Shown piece after piece: positions 1 through 8,275 of a stretch of 64,000 bases of DNA. The position numbers and the translations under genes are program-made. Numbering within the stretch: position 1 is the first letter of the stretch; every line of letters begins with the position of its first letter. The notes beneath the pieces were generated by a model. The model was not told the origin of the DNA. It worked only from the letters and a program-made list of their open reading frames with translations, and did not search any database. Source of the stretch: Parvularcula marina (GTDB taxonomy: Bacteria > Pseudomonadota > Alphaproteobacteria > Caulobacterales > Parvularculaceae). Location of the stretch: the NCBI RefSeq assembly GCF_003399445.1, contig NZ_QUQO01000001.1, positions 2,539,001 to 2,603,000 of the forward strand, read 5' to 3'.

Positions 1-1067
1 CCCATGGCGGTCGGGTCGCCCAGATAATCCGCGCGGTCGGCATAGGCGAGGCGGCCTGCCTCCCCATACATCATCCACAGCTCAGGCCCCGGAGTTTCAG
101 GCAGACCCTTGGCTTCCATCATGCCGAGGGTCTGGAGCATGGCGAGCGCGGAACTTGGCGGCGCCATGGTGCAGATCTCATAGCCCTTGAAGTCGCCGCA
201 GACGGCCTCGCGGGCGACCGGCTCATATTCGAAGATGTCATCAAGCGCGATCAGCGGCTGGCCGGCGCGGGTGGCCACGGCATCGACAATGCCTTGCGCG
301 ATATCGCCGGAATAAAAGGCCCCGGCGCCATTATCCGCAATGGTACGGACGGTTTCGGCATAGGGTGCATTCTTGAAGACGGCGCCTTCGGCAAGCGTTG
401 ATCCGTCTTCTGAGAAATAAAGCGAATGGGCCATCTCGTCGGCGGCAAGGAAGCTTGCGCTATCTTTGAGAACCTTGGCCATGCGGGGGGAGACCTCGAA
501 CCCTTCGCTAGCAAGGCGGTAGGCGTCGGCATAGAGCTCTGACCATTCAAGCCGCCCATGCTCCCTGTGCGCCATGTCCATCATCGCCACGACACCGGGC
601 ACGCCGACGGCACGGCCCGAGCCGAGCGCCACGCGGTAGCTCATCCGGCTGCCGTCATCGTTCAGGAAGAGCTCGCGGCTGGCGGTGAAGGGGGCCGTCT
701 CCCGGCCATCATAGGCGGTCACGGCGCCGGACTGCGCGTCATAATAGAGCATGAACGCGCCGCCCCCGAGGCCGGAGGATTGCGGCTCAACAAGGCCAAG
801 GACCGCCTGCACGGCGATCGCGGCGTCTACCGCCGTGCCGCCTTCGCGCAAGATGCGGGCGCCGGCTTCGGTTGCGAGGGGGTGGGCCGAGGACACCGCC
901 CATTTATGTGTGGCGTCGGTTTCATTGGCTTCCGGCTGGCCTTCATCTGAGCCGATCGGGGCTGCAGCGGGCGGATCTGCTGCATCTCCTGCCTCTGGGG
1001 TTTTCTCACCACCGCCACAGGCGGCTACAGCTAAGGCAAGGCAGGCAGGCAGAATGATGTTTTTCAT
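1..1067 (-). CDS. ggt: Gamma-glutamyltransferase, N-terminal part (runs off window start)
   Basis: Family member of the Ntn-hydrolase gamma-glutamyltransferases, which cleave glutathione and other gamma-glutamyl compounds outside the cytoplasm. About 355 residues are visible. The protein begins with a lipoprotein signal (MKNIILPACLALAVAACGGG, lipobox AVAAC) and a low-complexity linker, then enters the family body: HPLATEAGARILREGGTAVD and the glycine-rich SSGLGGGAFMLYYD region typical of the large subunit, and near the window edge RLAYADRADYLGDP. The autocatalytic cleavage site and nucleophilic Thr of the small subunit lie beyond base 1, so activity cannot be judged. Being lipid-anchored suggests an envelope location rather than a free periplasmic enzyme. 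Start chosen at the ATG that opens the signal peptide. Confidence 0.9.
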   Translation of the reverse strand, partial: MKNIILPACLALAVAACGGGEKTPEAGDAADPPAAAPIGSDEGQPEANETDATHKWAVSSAHPLATEAGARILREGGTAVDAAIAVQAVLGLVEPQSSGLGGGAFMLYYDAQSGAVTAYDGRETAPFTASRELFLNDDGSRMSYRVALGSGRAVGVPGVVAMMDMAHREHGRLEWSELYADAYRLASEGFEVSPRMAKVLKDSASFLAADEMAHSLYFSEDGSTLAEGAVFKNAPYAETVRTIADNGAGAFYSGDIAQGIVDAVATRAGQPLIALDDIFEYEPVAREAVCGDFKGYEICTMAPPSSALAMLQTLGMMEAKGLPETPGPELWMMYGEAGRLAYADRADYLGDPTAM

Positions 1068-1148
1068 GGATGTTCCCCAAGGGCAGATAAACCGGACCTT
1101 ACGGCCTGCCGCCACTTGCAAACAACCCAATAGCCTCTCTGGTTCCCT

Positions 1149-1619
1149 TTAGCGGGCCTCTATCGGCAAATTGACCTTGATCTCGCCTGCCTTCTCAAAG
1201 GTCAGGGTGATCTCGGCGGTCTCGGATTCGGCAAGCGCGGCGTCAGGATTGATGAGCATCAGGTGGTATCCGCCCGGCTTGAGCTGGACCTTGGACTGGC
1301 TGGGCAGATCGAGGTTTTCGACCTTGCGCATCTTCATCATGCCGTCATCCATCGACATTTCGTGGATCTCGACGGTGGCCAGCGGAGAGGACGCCGTCAG
1401 CAGCACATCATCCGCATCGGCGATGATATCGAGATAGGCGGCAGTCGTGAGCGAGCCGGGCTTGGGCGCTTTGACATAGCCATTCTCGATCGTGATGCCG
1501 GTTTCCGATGTCATCTCAGCATGTGTTTCGGCCGCGGGGGCGTCATCTTTGCCGCAGGCCGTGAGGGCGAAAAGCAGCGATGCAGCCGCCGCCTTGGCAA
1601 TCAGGTCAGTCCGGGCCAT
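1149..1619 (-). CDS. PCuAC-type periplasmic copper chaperone (lipoprotein)
   Basis: A 156-residue protein with an N-terminal lipoprotein signal (LLFALTAC) and a PCuAC/DUF461 domain over about residues 40-155. The copper-ligand pattern is visible: HEMSMDDGMMKM, and then GGYHLML about 35 residues after the first His, giving the His/Met set that binds Cu(I) in this family. Family members deliver copper to the CuA or CuB site of cytochrome oxidase in the periplasm. It lies downstream of nothing on its own strand for 100 bases and is followed by the ggt gene 80 bp away, so the two may be co-transcribed. No oxidase or Sco gene is in the window. Confidence in the family is high; the partner oxidase is inference. 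Confidence 0.9.
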   Translation of the reverse strand: MARTDLIAKAAAASLLFALTACGKDDAPAAETHAEMTSETGITIENGYVKAPKPGSLTTAAYLDIIADADDVLLTASSPLATVEIHEMSMDDGMMKMRKVENLDLPSQSKVQLKPGGYHLMLINPDAALAESETAEITLTFEKAGEIKVNLPIEAR

Positions 1620-1720
1620 ATGCGGTCTCCTTGAAAGACATCAAAAACGTCCCGCGCCGATAGCGCCGACCCCTCCGGGCGGCAAGGCGGCAAGAGCGCG
1701 CGGGGGCGACAGGAGGCCCG

Positions 1721-2152
1721 ATGACCCCAGCTGAAATCACAAAACTCGAACGCTATTTGCGCAGCCGCTTCCATGATGACAGCCTCGCGCTGAAAAGCGT
1801 CGAAGGCGCGCCCGCCGCCGGGGTTTATATCGGCGAGGATTTCCAGGGCATTCTGACCCGTGACGAAGACGAGGGAGAGGTTTCCTATGACTTCGTGATG
1901 CGGCTCGAAAGCGAGGAAGAAACCCTGACCGCCTGGGAAATGATGCGCCTGCAGCAGGTGCTGGCCGAGAAACTCAAGGATCCGAAGATCCTGCTCAAGA
2001 CCCGCGAGAAGACGCGGGACTCAGCTGAGGTGTACACGGATGATGAGTTCCTCGGTGTGATCTTCCTCGATATCGAAGATGAGGATGGCATGGCCAGCTT
2101 CAATATGGGCATTCTCGATATCGATCTTGATGACACAGAAGGCAGTGCCTGA
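1721..2152 (+). CDS. Tandem-duplicated DUF3126 protein
   Basis: A 143-residue cytosolic acidic protein made of two copies of the small alphaproteobacterial DUF3126 unit. Copy 1 (about 1-68) begins MTPAEITKLERYLRSRF and contains GVYIGEDFQGILTRDEDEGE. Copy 2 (about 69-140) contains AWEMMRLQQVLAEKL and AEVYTDDEFLGVIFLDIEDE. Both have the helix, then the xVYxxxxFxGxxxxDxxD pattern. As I know the family, members are usually a single unit of about 65-75 residues, so the double length is unusual. Function is unknown for the family. An AGGAGG ribosome site sits 5 bases before the ATG. The 3' end overlaps the next gene by 23 bp, implying translational coupling. Confidence 0.8.
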   Translation: MTPAEITKLERYLRSRFHDDSLALKSVEGAPAAGVYIGEDFQGILTRDEDEGEVSYDFVMRLESEEETLTAWEMMRLQQVLAEKLKDPKILLKTREKTRDSAEVYTDDEFLGVIFLDIEDEDGMASFNMGILDIDLDDTEGSA

Positions 2153-2780
2153 GACGCCGCCGCTTGAGGCGCTAAAGGCGGAACTCTCCGCCTGCCGACA
2201 TTGTGAGGTTGAGGGGATCATCCCCAGCGCCAATCCGGTGTATCAGATCCCGGCGGGCGCGCGTATCGGCGTTTTCGGTCAGGCGCCGGGCAATCTTGCG
2301 CATATCGAAGGTAAGCCCTTTTTTGATCCATCCGGTGTTCGCCTTCGTGAATGGCTGGGGATGACGGAAGAAGAGTTCTACGACTCTGGCCGTCTTGCGG
2401 TTGTCCCCATGGCGTTCTGTTTTCCCGGCTATGACGGGACAGGCAAGACGGGGAAGGGTGGGGATCTGCCGCCACCCAAGGTCTGTGCGGAGATATGGCG
2501 GGAACGGATCATGAGCGCGATCATCTCCCGGCTTGATGTCGTTCTCCTGATCGGGCGCTACGCCATGAACTGGCACCTGCCGGAGGAGAAAAAGCGCGGG
2601 GTTCGCGATATCGTCGCGGATTGGGAGGCGCGCTTTGCCGAGGCGGAGGAGACGGGTCGGCTGGTCCTGCCGCTACCGCATCCAAGCTGGCGCAATACCG
2701 CCTGGCTCAAGAAAAATCCGTGGTTTGAGGAATTTGTCGTACCGCGCCTGCAGGCAGCCGTGCGGGAAGCGATGATATAA
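2130..2780 (+). CDS. Uracil-DNA glycosylase superfamily protein (COG1573-like)
   Basis: A 216-residue protein with the uracil-DNA glycosylase fold signatures: motif 1 GVFGQAPGNLAHIEGKPFFD at about residue 46 and motif 2 LPLPHPSWRNT near residue 183. The superfamily removes uracil from DNA in base-excision repair; in this subgroup the first motif has GQAPG where canonical family 4 enzymes have GEAPG, and the protein starts with a CRHCE pair that may contribute to an iron-sulfur site as in family 4. Which lesion it acts on cannot be read from sequence. The start was put at the ATG inside the end of the DUF3126 gene because an upstream in-frame start would read through that gene. Its 3' end is 3 bp from a convergent gene. 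Confidence 0.8.
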   Translation: MTQKAVPETPPLEALKAELSACRHCEVEGIIPSANPVYQIPAGARIGVFGQAPGNLAHIEGKPFFDPSGVRLREWLGMTEEEFYDSGRLAVVPMAFCFPGYDGTGKTGKGGDLPPPKVCAEIWRERIMSAIISRLDVVLLIGRYAMNWHLPEEKKRGVRDIVADWEARFAEAEETGRLVLPLPHPSWRNTAWLKKNPWFEEFVVPRLQAAVREAMI

Positions 2781-2783
2781 AAC

Positions 2784-3122
2784 TTAGCGTCCCGGCGCAG
2801 ACCCAGTCGGCTCTTCATCCGGCAGGATGATCGAATTGCTGTTGTCGGGGCCAGGCGTGTCTTCATCATCCGCAGGTGTCTCTGCGTCGATGTCTTCTGC
2901 CGCTTCATCCGTCATGCTGTCTTCATCGGCCGGGATGGCCTCCGGATCACCGATCGGCATCACCGAGGCTTGCGGCTCTTCTTCAGGCGCGATCTCTTCA
3001 GCGACGCTCTCGGTCGAAGTGTCCGTTTCAGAGGTCGCGCCGGACCGTTTGGACCCTGTATAGAGGTAAAGGCCGATCGACACGACGAAGATGGCAATGA
3101 TCAGTCTGATGGCCCCGGTCAT
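2784..3122 (-). CDS. Hypothetical single-pass membrane protein with acidic tail
   Basis: A 112-residue protein with one transmembrane segment near the N terminus (IRLIIAIFVVSIGLYLYTG, about residues 5-23) followed by a very acidic, low-complexity tail rich in Glu, Asp, Ala and Pro with no cysteine. The positively charged SKRSG after the helix suggests the tail faces the cytoplasm. I do not recognise a family. It sits convergent to the glycosylase gene and 52 bp downstream of nothing obvious on its strand, with the ABC exporter ending 53 bp upstream of its start, so it could be transcribed with the exporter. Confidence 0.6.
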   Translation of the reverse strand: MTGAIRLIIAIFVVSIGLYLYTGSKRSGATSETDTSTESVAEEIAPEEEPQASVMPIGDPEAIPADEDSMTDEAAEDIDAETPADDEDTPGPDNSNSIILPDEEPTGSAPGR

Positions 3123-3174
3123 GGCTTTTCCCCTCTGCAGCCGCAGCTATCATAGCCGAAGGAGGGGCGGTGCG

Positions 3175-5013
3175 CTACTCAGCCGCTTCGGCCTCGGTAA
3201 AGCCTTCGGACTGGCGCCGCCACAATTCGGCATAAAGGCCGCCTTTTTCCAGAAGCTCCGTATGCGTGCCGGACTCGACAACGCGGCCTGCCTCGAGAAC
3301 GACGATGCGGTCGGCATCGACTACCGTGGAGAGACGGTGCGCAATGGTGATCGTCGTGCGGTTCTCTTCGACCTCGCGCAGCGCGCCGATAATGCCCTGC
3401 TCGGTTGCGGAATCGAGGGCGGAGGTCGCCTCATCAAGGATCAGGATCGGTGGATCCTTCAGGACCGTGCGGGCGATGGCGACGCGCTGTTTCTCTCCAC
3501 CTGAGAGTTTGAGGCCGCGCTCGCCGACCATGGTGTCATAGCCGAGCGGCAGACCGGCAATGAAGTCATGGATCTGCGCGGTGCGCGCGGCAGCCTCGAT
3601 CTCTGCCTGACTGGCGCCGGGCTTGCCGTAGGCGATGTTGAAGCCGATCGTGTCGTTGAACAGCACCGTATCCTGAGGAACCATGCCGATGACACGGCGC
3701 AGGCTCTTTTGCGTCACTTCATTTATCGGCTGACCGTCGATGAGGATGTGTCCCTGATCGGTGTCATAGAAGCGGTAGAGAAGACGTGCGATCGTGGACT
3801 TACCCGCCCCCGAGGGTCCGACAACGGCCACTTTCTCTCCCGGCGCGGCCTCGAAGCTGATCCCGTGGAGGATCTGGCGTTCGGGGTCGTAGCTGAAATG
3901 CACATCCTCGAAAGTGATGGCGCCGCCGGAAATGATCAGCTCGCGTGCGTTTGTGTCGTCCTCGACCTCCGGGCCGACCTTCAGCAGGGCGAACATGCGC
4001 TCCATGTCGACCAGGGCCTGTTTGATCTCGCGATAGGCAAAGCCGAGAATGTTCAGCGGTTGGTAGAGCTGCATCATGATCAGGCTGACGCCCGTCATCT
4101 CGCCAATGCCGTACCGGCCGGAGGCCACACCGCTCGCGGTGACCCAGAGGGCTGCAACGAGGCCAAAATTGATGACCAGTGACTGTCCGAAATTAAGGAG
4201 CGCCAGCGAGGTCTGTGATTTGACGGCGGCCTTCTGATAATCGCACAGCGCCTCGTCATAGCGGGCCGCTTCATACCCCTCATTGCCGAAATATTTGACC
4301 GTCTCGTAGTTCAGCAGCGCATCCACCGAACGGGTTGTCGCGAGCTGGTCCTTTTCGTTCATGGTGCGGCGGAATTTCAGCCGCCACTCGGTCGATGACA
4401 CCGTGAACCAGAAATAGATGACGACCGTCACAACGACGATGATGACGAGCGACCATTCATAACGGATGCCGAATGCGGCGGAGACCAGCGCCAGCTGGAT
4501 CAGGGTCGGGCCGATATTGAAGAGGAGGAAGCGGAAGAGAAAATCGATCGCCCGCACCCCGCGTTCAATCAGCCGCGAGAGCCCGCCCGTCCGCCGTTCA
4601 AGATGGAACCGCAAGGAGAGGGAATGAAGGTGCTTGAAGACCGAGACCGCGACTTCGCGCTGGGCGGTCTGCCCGACGACCGAGAAGAAATACTCCCTGA
4701 GCTGCGGCAACCCGGCCGCCAGCAGCCGGAGAACGCCATAGCCTATGACGAACCCGGCAACCGCTGCCGTCAGGCCCAGCATCTCATCCTGCTCTGCGAG
4801 CTGGTTGATGCCGCGCGCCAGCGCGAGAGGGGCGGCGACCATGATGATCTGGCCGATCAGGATGACGGCAAAGGCCGCGATGATCCGGCGTTTGAAGTCC
4901 GGGCGGTCCTTGCGCCACATATAAGGCATCAGGAACCGGACCGAGGCGATCTGCTCGGCGAGGCTCGATTCGGCTTGCTCGCCGTCTTTGGCAGTCACAC
5001 TCAAGGGAGGCAT
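3175..5013 (-). CDS. Atm1-type ABC exporter (permease fused to ATPase)
   Basis: A 612-residue half-transporter of the Atm1/HMT1 group, inner-membrane exporters of glutathione-derived sulfur compounds needed for cytosolic iron-sulfur assembly or metal detoxification. The N-terminal 340 residues form a six-helix ABC permease with the family's typical opening (FLMPYMWRKDRPDFKRRI). The C-terminal ATPase has Walker A GPSGAGKST near residue 396, the Q-loop GMVPQDTVLFNDTI, signature LSGGEKQR near 500, Walker B ILILDEATSALDS near 522 and the switch His in TIAHRLSTV. All catalytic elements look intact. No clear ribosome site precedes the ATG, so translation may be weak or the message leaderless. Substrate is inferred from family only. 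Confidence 0.88.
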   Translation of the reverse strand: MPPLSVTAKDGEQAESSLAEQIASVRFLMPYMWRKDRPDFKRRIIAAFAVILIGQIIMVAAPLALARGINQLAEQDEMLGLTAAVAGFVIGYGVLRLLAAGLPQLREYFFSVVGQTAQREVAVSVFKHLHSLSLRFHLERRTGGLSRLIERGVRAIDFLFRFLLFNIGPTLIQLALVSAAFGIRYEWSLVIIVVVTVVIYFWFTVSSTEWRLKFRRTMNEKDQLATTRSVDALLNYETVKYFGNEGYEAARYDEALCDYQKAAVKSQTSLALLNFGQSLVINFGLVAALWVTASGVASGRYGIGEMTGVSLIMMQLYQPLNILGFAYREIKQALVDMERMFALLKVGPEVEDDTNARELIISGGAITFEDVHFSYDPERQILHGISFEAAPGEKVAVVGPSGAGKSTIARLLYRFYDTDQGHILIDGQPINEVTQKSLRRVIGMVPQDTVLFNDTIGFNIAYGKPGASQAEIEAAARTAQIHDFIAGLPLGYDTMVGERGLKLSGGEKQRVAIARTVLKDPPILILDEATSALDSATEQGIIGALREVEENRTTITIAHRLSTVVDADRIVVLEAGRVVESGTHTELLEKGGLYAELWRRQSEGFTEAEAAE

Positions 5014-5229
5014 GGGGGCTATTTAGGGATTGCTGGGGGCATTGGCGAGCCGCTTGATTTGCTGTCCTGCCGCCACTTTAGGATAGGCAAGCAGGATGAA
5101 ATATTTACCGCGTCCTAACTGTAATTACTGAAGTATTACGGTGTCGTGGCCCAAACAATGCGCTTCAAAACTAATCGAACCGAAAGAAATTAGCGCTAGT
5201 TCTTCTCACATGCGAGGAGTGCTAGCTTT

Positions 5230-5778
5230 ATGAAGGGTGCCGTGTTCACCGAGCTCTTCGACTATGTCGAGGATGCCCATGGTCCTGAATTTCTTCAGGA
5301 AACGATCGATGCTGCCGACCTGCCCACAAAGGGCGTCTACGCCACGACGGGGACTTATCCGACGTCTGAAATGGTGTCTCTGGTCAGTGTTCTCTCCAAC
5401 AGTTCCGGCATCGCGGTGCCAGACCTCCTCCGAGTCTTCGGCGAGCATCTCTTCGGCCGATTTACCGTTTCCTATCCGGCGCTTTTCGAGGGCTGCGATG
5501 ATGCATTCTCGTTCCTCGCGTCGGTTGAGAATGTCATCCACATGGAAGTGCGTAAGCTTTATCCTGATGCTGAGCTTCCGACATTTGAAACGGCAGTACA
5601 CACGGATACGCATCTCCAGCTTATCTATCGGTCGAGACGGCACATGGGAGACCTCTGCGAAGGTCTGATCAGAGGATGCCTCGCGCATTTCGAGGAAGAG
5701 GCGGTCATCACACGCACGACTCTTGAAGAGAGCCCGGATTCAGTCATCAAGTTTGACATTGAGAAGCAGCCCAAATGA
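5230..5778 (+). CDS. H-NOX heme nitric oxide sensor protein
   Basis: A 182-residue stand-alone H-NOX (HNOB) domain, a cytosolic heme protein that binds nitric oxide. It begins MKGAVFTELFDYVEDAHG, the family's usual N terminus. The proximal heme ligand is His104 in the segment VIHMEVRKLYPDAELP, and the heme-propionate motif YxSxR is complete as Tyr133, Ser135, Arg137. The conserved EGLIRG and HFEEE follow. Length matches stand-alone members. AGGAG lies 10 bases upstream of the ATG. Its stop overlaps the next start (ATGA), so it is translationally coupled to the kinase, matching known H-NOX/kinase operons in which NO-bound H-NOX inhibits the kinase. Whether it also binds oxygen cannot be decided here. 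Confidence 0.93.
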   Translation: MKGAVFTELFDYVEDAHGPEFLQETIDAADLPTKGVYATTGTYPTSEMVSLVSVLSNSSGIAVPDLLRVFGEHLFGRFTVSYPALFEGCDDAFSFLASVENVIHMEVRKLYPDAELPTFETAVHTDTHLQLIYRSRRHMGDLCEGLIRGCLAHFEEEAVITRTTLEESPDSVIKFDIEKQPK

Positions 5779-7145
5779 CAGAAAATATCGATCTTTATAA
5801 GTCTATTGCCGCTCGGGAAAAGGCGAGCCGGAAAGAGGCCGAACGGCTGCTTGAAGAAAAAAGCCGTGAGCTGTTTTCGCAGCAGGAGGCTCTGGAAGTC
5901 TCCACAGCCCATCTGAAAAAGACAGCAACGCTTCTGTCAGAAATCATGCGCGTCGCGCCGGATGGTGTTTACATGATTTCGTCCTCACTGAAGCTCCATG
6001 ACTGCAATGCTGCGGCCACGGAGCAGTTGAAGATGAGCCGCGGCGAGATGTGCGGGCATGAGGCGGAGGAGTATTTCCCCGGCATCACGAGGGTGCTTGC
6101 AGACGCAGGGGACGGCTATTTCTCACTGGAACAGTTCAGGGTTCGCTCGGCTGACGGCTCATCCTTCCCGGCAGAGGTTAGGGGCTATCATGGCCCGATC
6201 GGTTCAGAGCGGATCTATCTTCTCTTCGTTCACGATATTGCAAAACGTGTAGCTTCTGAAAAGAAGCGTACACGCATTGAACAACAGCTCGACGAAGCGC
6301 GGCGCCTGGAGGCAATCGGAGCGCTTTCGGCTGGCATTGCGCATGAGATCAATACGCCGATCCAATTCATTGGCGACAATCTCGCCTTCCTTCAGGATGC
6401 GCTGAAAAAAATTCACCTATCCTGGCGGAAATATGAAGAGCTTCGCTGCGCCGTGGCAGAGGACGGGGGGTACCAGGATCAAGTCAACGTCATCGATGAG
6501 CATAGCGCAGAAGTTCGGCTGGACGTTCTGGTCAAGGATATCTTCGAATGCCTTCAGGAAAGCCAGGAAGGGATTGCGCAGGTGCGCGACATTGTCCTGC
6601 TGATGAAAGAATTTTCGCACCCGGGATCTGGCGACAGTGATAATGTCGATATCAATCGGTTGATCCGTAACTCGCTTAATATCTCCAAGAGAAATATCGA
6701 TTGCGGCATCATCGTCGAGCAGGATCTGTCTGAAAACCTTCCTGAGTTGAACTGCCGGCAGAGCCAATTGCAACAGGTGATCCTCAATCTCGTCCTGAAT
6801 GCGGTCGATGCGATCAAGGACAAGCGAGAAGAGGGCGGAAAAATCCGTATCTCAACGAAACCTGTGGATGGCTTTGTGCAGATCCGTATCAGCGACAATG
6901 GCGGCGGCGTGCCGCAATCGCTGCGTCAGAAGATCTTCGATCCGTTCTTCACCACCAAGCCGGTCGGCAAGGGAACCGGGCAGGGGCTGGCGCTGGCGAA
7001 AGACGTTATTGTCAAAGGGCACAGTGGCCGCCTGACACTGGTTGATGAGCCGCCATTCGATACGACCTTCCTGATCGAGTTGCCAATGGCGCATGTCATG
7101 GAAGAAATCATTTCTGCGGAGGAACATGATGTCACAGCAGCGTAG
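5775..7145 (+). CDS. H-NOX-associated soluble PAS sensor histidine kinase
   Basis: A 456-residue cytosolic kinase with no transmembrane helix. Order: N-terminal coiled coil with the ARKEAERLLEEKSREL type segment often seen in H-NOX-associated proteins (residues about 10-45), a PAS domain (about 50-160), then a histidine kinase core with phospho-acceptor His190 in AGIAHEINTP, a long inserted helical stretch, N-box NLVLNAVDAI, G1 ISDNGGGVP, F-box FDPFFTTKPVGKGTG and G2 QGLALAKDV. All catalytic boxes appear intact. It overlaps the H-NOX gene by 4 bp and the next gene by 17 bp. By analogy with characterised systems it is the direct partner controlled by the H-NOX protein; its phosphotransfer target may be the next gene product. 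Confidence 0.92.
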   Translation: MTENIDLYKSIAAREKASRKEAERLLEEKSRELFSQQEALEVSTAHLKKTATLLSEIMRVAPDGVYMISSSLKLHDCNAAATEQLKMSRGEMCGHEAEEYFPGITRVLADAGDGYFSLEQFRVRSADGSSFPAEVRGYHGPIGSERIYLLFVHDIAKRVASEKKRTRIEQQLDEARRLEAIGALSAGIAHEINTPIQFIGDNLAFLQDALKKIHLSWRKYEELRCAVAEDGGYQDQVNVIDEHSAEVRLDVLVKDIFECLQESQEGIAQVRDIVLLMKEFSHPGSGDSDNVDINRLIRNSLNISKRNIDCGIIVEQDLSENLPELNCRQSQLQQVILNLVLNAVDAIKDKREEGGKIRISTKPVDGFVQIRISDNGGGVPQSLRQKIFDPFFTTKPVGKGTGQGLALAKDVIVKGHSGRLTLVDEPPFDTTFLIELPMAHVMEEIISAEEHDVTAA

Positions 7146-8271
7146 CAAAGTTCTTCTTGTTGATGACGAACCCAGATTGCTGTCCGCCCTGCGCCGGCGG
7201 CTGGCGAGTGATTTTGATATTCTGACGGCAGAAAGCGGTCCGCTGGCACTCGATATTCTTGCGACGGATGAAGAGGTCGGCATTGTCGTTGCGGACATGC
7301 AGATGCCGGAGATGAATGGCATCGAGCTTCTGACGCGATTGCGTGAAGAGTATCCGCAGATCCGGCGGATCATGCTGACCGGTAACTCCGACCAGGAAAC
7401 CGCGATTGCGGCCATCAATGAAGGCGCCGTCATGCGCTTTTTGCGCAAGCCTTGTGATGCGGATGAGCTTCGGAAGATCCTCAATCAGGGATTTGAAGAA
7501 CTCAAATTCATGAGCCAGGGCAGTATTGAGGGTCAGAAAGAAGACACGACCGAGGCGGATCATGCCTCCACCCGCCGGGCGTTCATCAATCTGCTGAATG
7601 CGGAGCTTTCGACGCCCGTCAGCGATCTGGTTCGGGCGGTGACCGAGTTGTCCGATGCTGATGACGCCTTTGATCCCCTATCGACGCTGACGCGCGTGCG
7701 GGATCGCGGCGAATATATGCTGATGCTGGTCGGACGCCTGATCGAATTTGCCCGCCTGCCGCATCTCTCAGAAAAAGACGATACGTCGCCGCATTGTGAG
7801 ATCGTCAGCATTGTCGCTGACGAAGTCGAGCAGCTTCGCGGACTGGCGAATGAGAAGAAAGTCACGCTCTCACTCGATGCCCGCCGCCGGAAGGCGGCAG
7901 CTCTTGCCAAGGGACAGGAAGTTCGCTTGGCACTCCGTGAGCTGATCGAAAATGCGATCAAGTTCTCGCATCGCGGGGAGCATGTGAGCGTCCTGCTTCA
8001 TGTTGAACAGGATGAAGTGCGGATCATGGTTGCGGATTCGGGCAGGGGGCTGACGGAGTCGGTCGCGCATGTGGCGAACTCGCCGCTTTATGTCGACAAG
8101 GATGGCCACGCCAAGCTGCATGAAGGCATGGGCTTTGGGCTGGCACTCGTCTCGACGATCGCCAAGCTCAATCACGCGAAATTCCATATTGCCCCGCGCG
8201 AGGGCGGCGGGACTTCGGCCGCCATCGGCTTCCGTCGGCCGGTCACCACGCAGGCGACAAATCTGGGCTAA
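7129..8271 (+). CDS. Receiver domain fused to a histidine kinase ATPase core lacking the phospho-acceptor His
   Basis: A 380-residue protein. Residues 1-125 are a CheY-like receiver (VLLVDDEP, phospho-acceptor Asp56 in VVADMQMPEMNG, MLTGNSD, LRKPCD with the conserved Lys). Residues about 145-210 resemble a HisKA dimerisation helix pair but the H-box reads NAELSTPV, with Ala158 where the His of HELRTP would be. Residues 230-375 form an HATPase domain with N-box ELIENAIKFSHRG (Asn275), G1 VADSGRGL and G2 GMGFGLALVS. So ATP binding looks preserved while autophosphorylation on the usual His cannot occur. The second of two adjacent ATGs (7129) is best spaced from GGAGGA at 7118; it overlaps the kinase gene by 17 bp. 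Likely the output or modulator of the H-NOX system; mechanism unknown. Confidence 0.85.
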   Translation: MSQQRSKVLLVDDEPRLLSALRRRLASDFDILTAESGPLALDILATDEEVGIVVADMQMPEMNGIELLTRLREEYPQIRRIMLTGNSDQETAIAAINEGAVMRFLRKPCDADELRKILNQGFEELKFMSQGSIEGQKEDTTEADHASTRRAFINLLNAELSTPVSDLVRAVTELSDADDAFDPLSTLTRVRDRGEYMLMLVGRLIEFARLPHLSEKDDTSPHCEIVSIVADEVEQLRGLANEKKVTLSLDARRRKAAALAKGQEVRLALRELIENAIKFSHRGEHVSVLLHVEQDEVRIMVADSGRGLTESVAHVANSPLYVDKDGHAKLHEGMGFGLALVSTIAKLNHAKFHIAPREGGGTSAAIGFRRPVTTQATNLG

Positions 8272-8275
8272 GCGT

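Noticed and set aside
5121-5139. Near-palindrome GTAATTACTGAAGTATTAC upstream of the H-NOX gene
   Set aside because: One base is missing from one arm, only short perfect arms remain, and no second copy is seen; could be chance in an AT-rich promoter.
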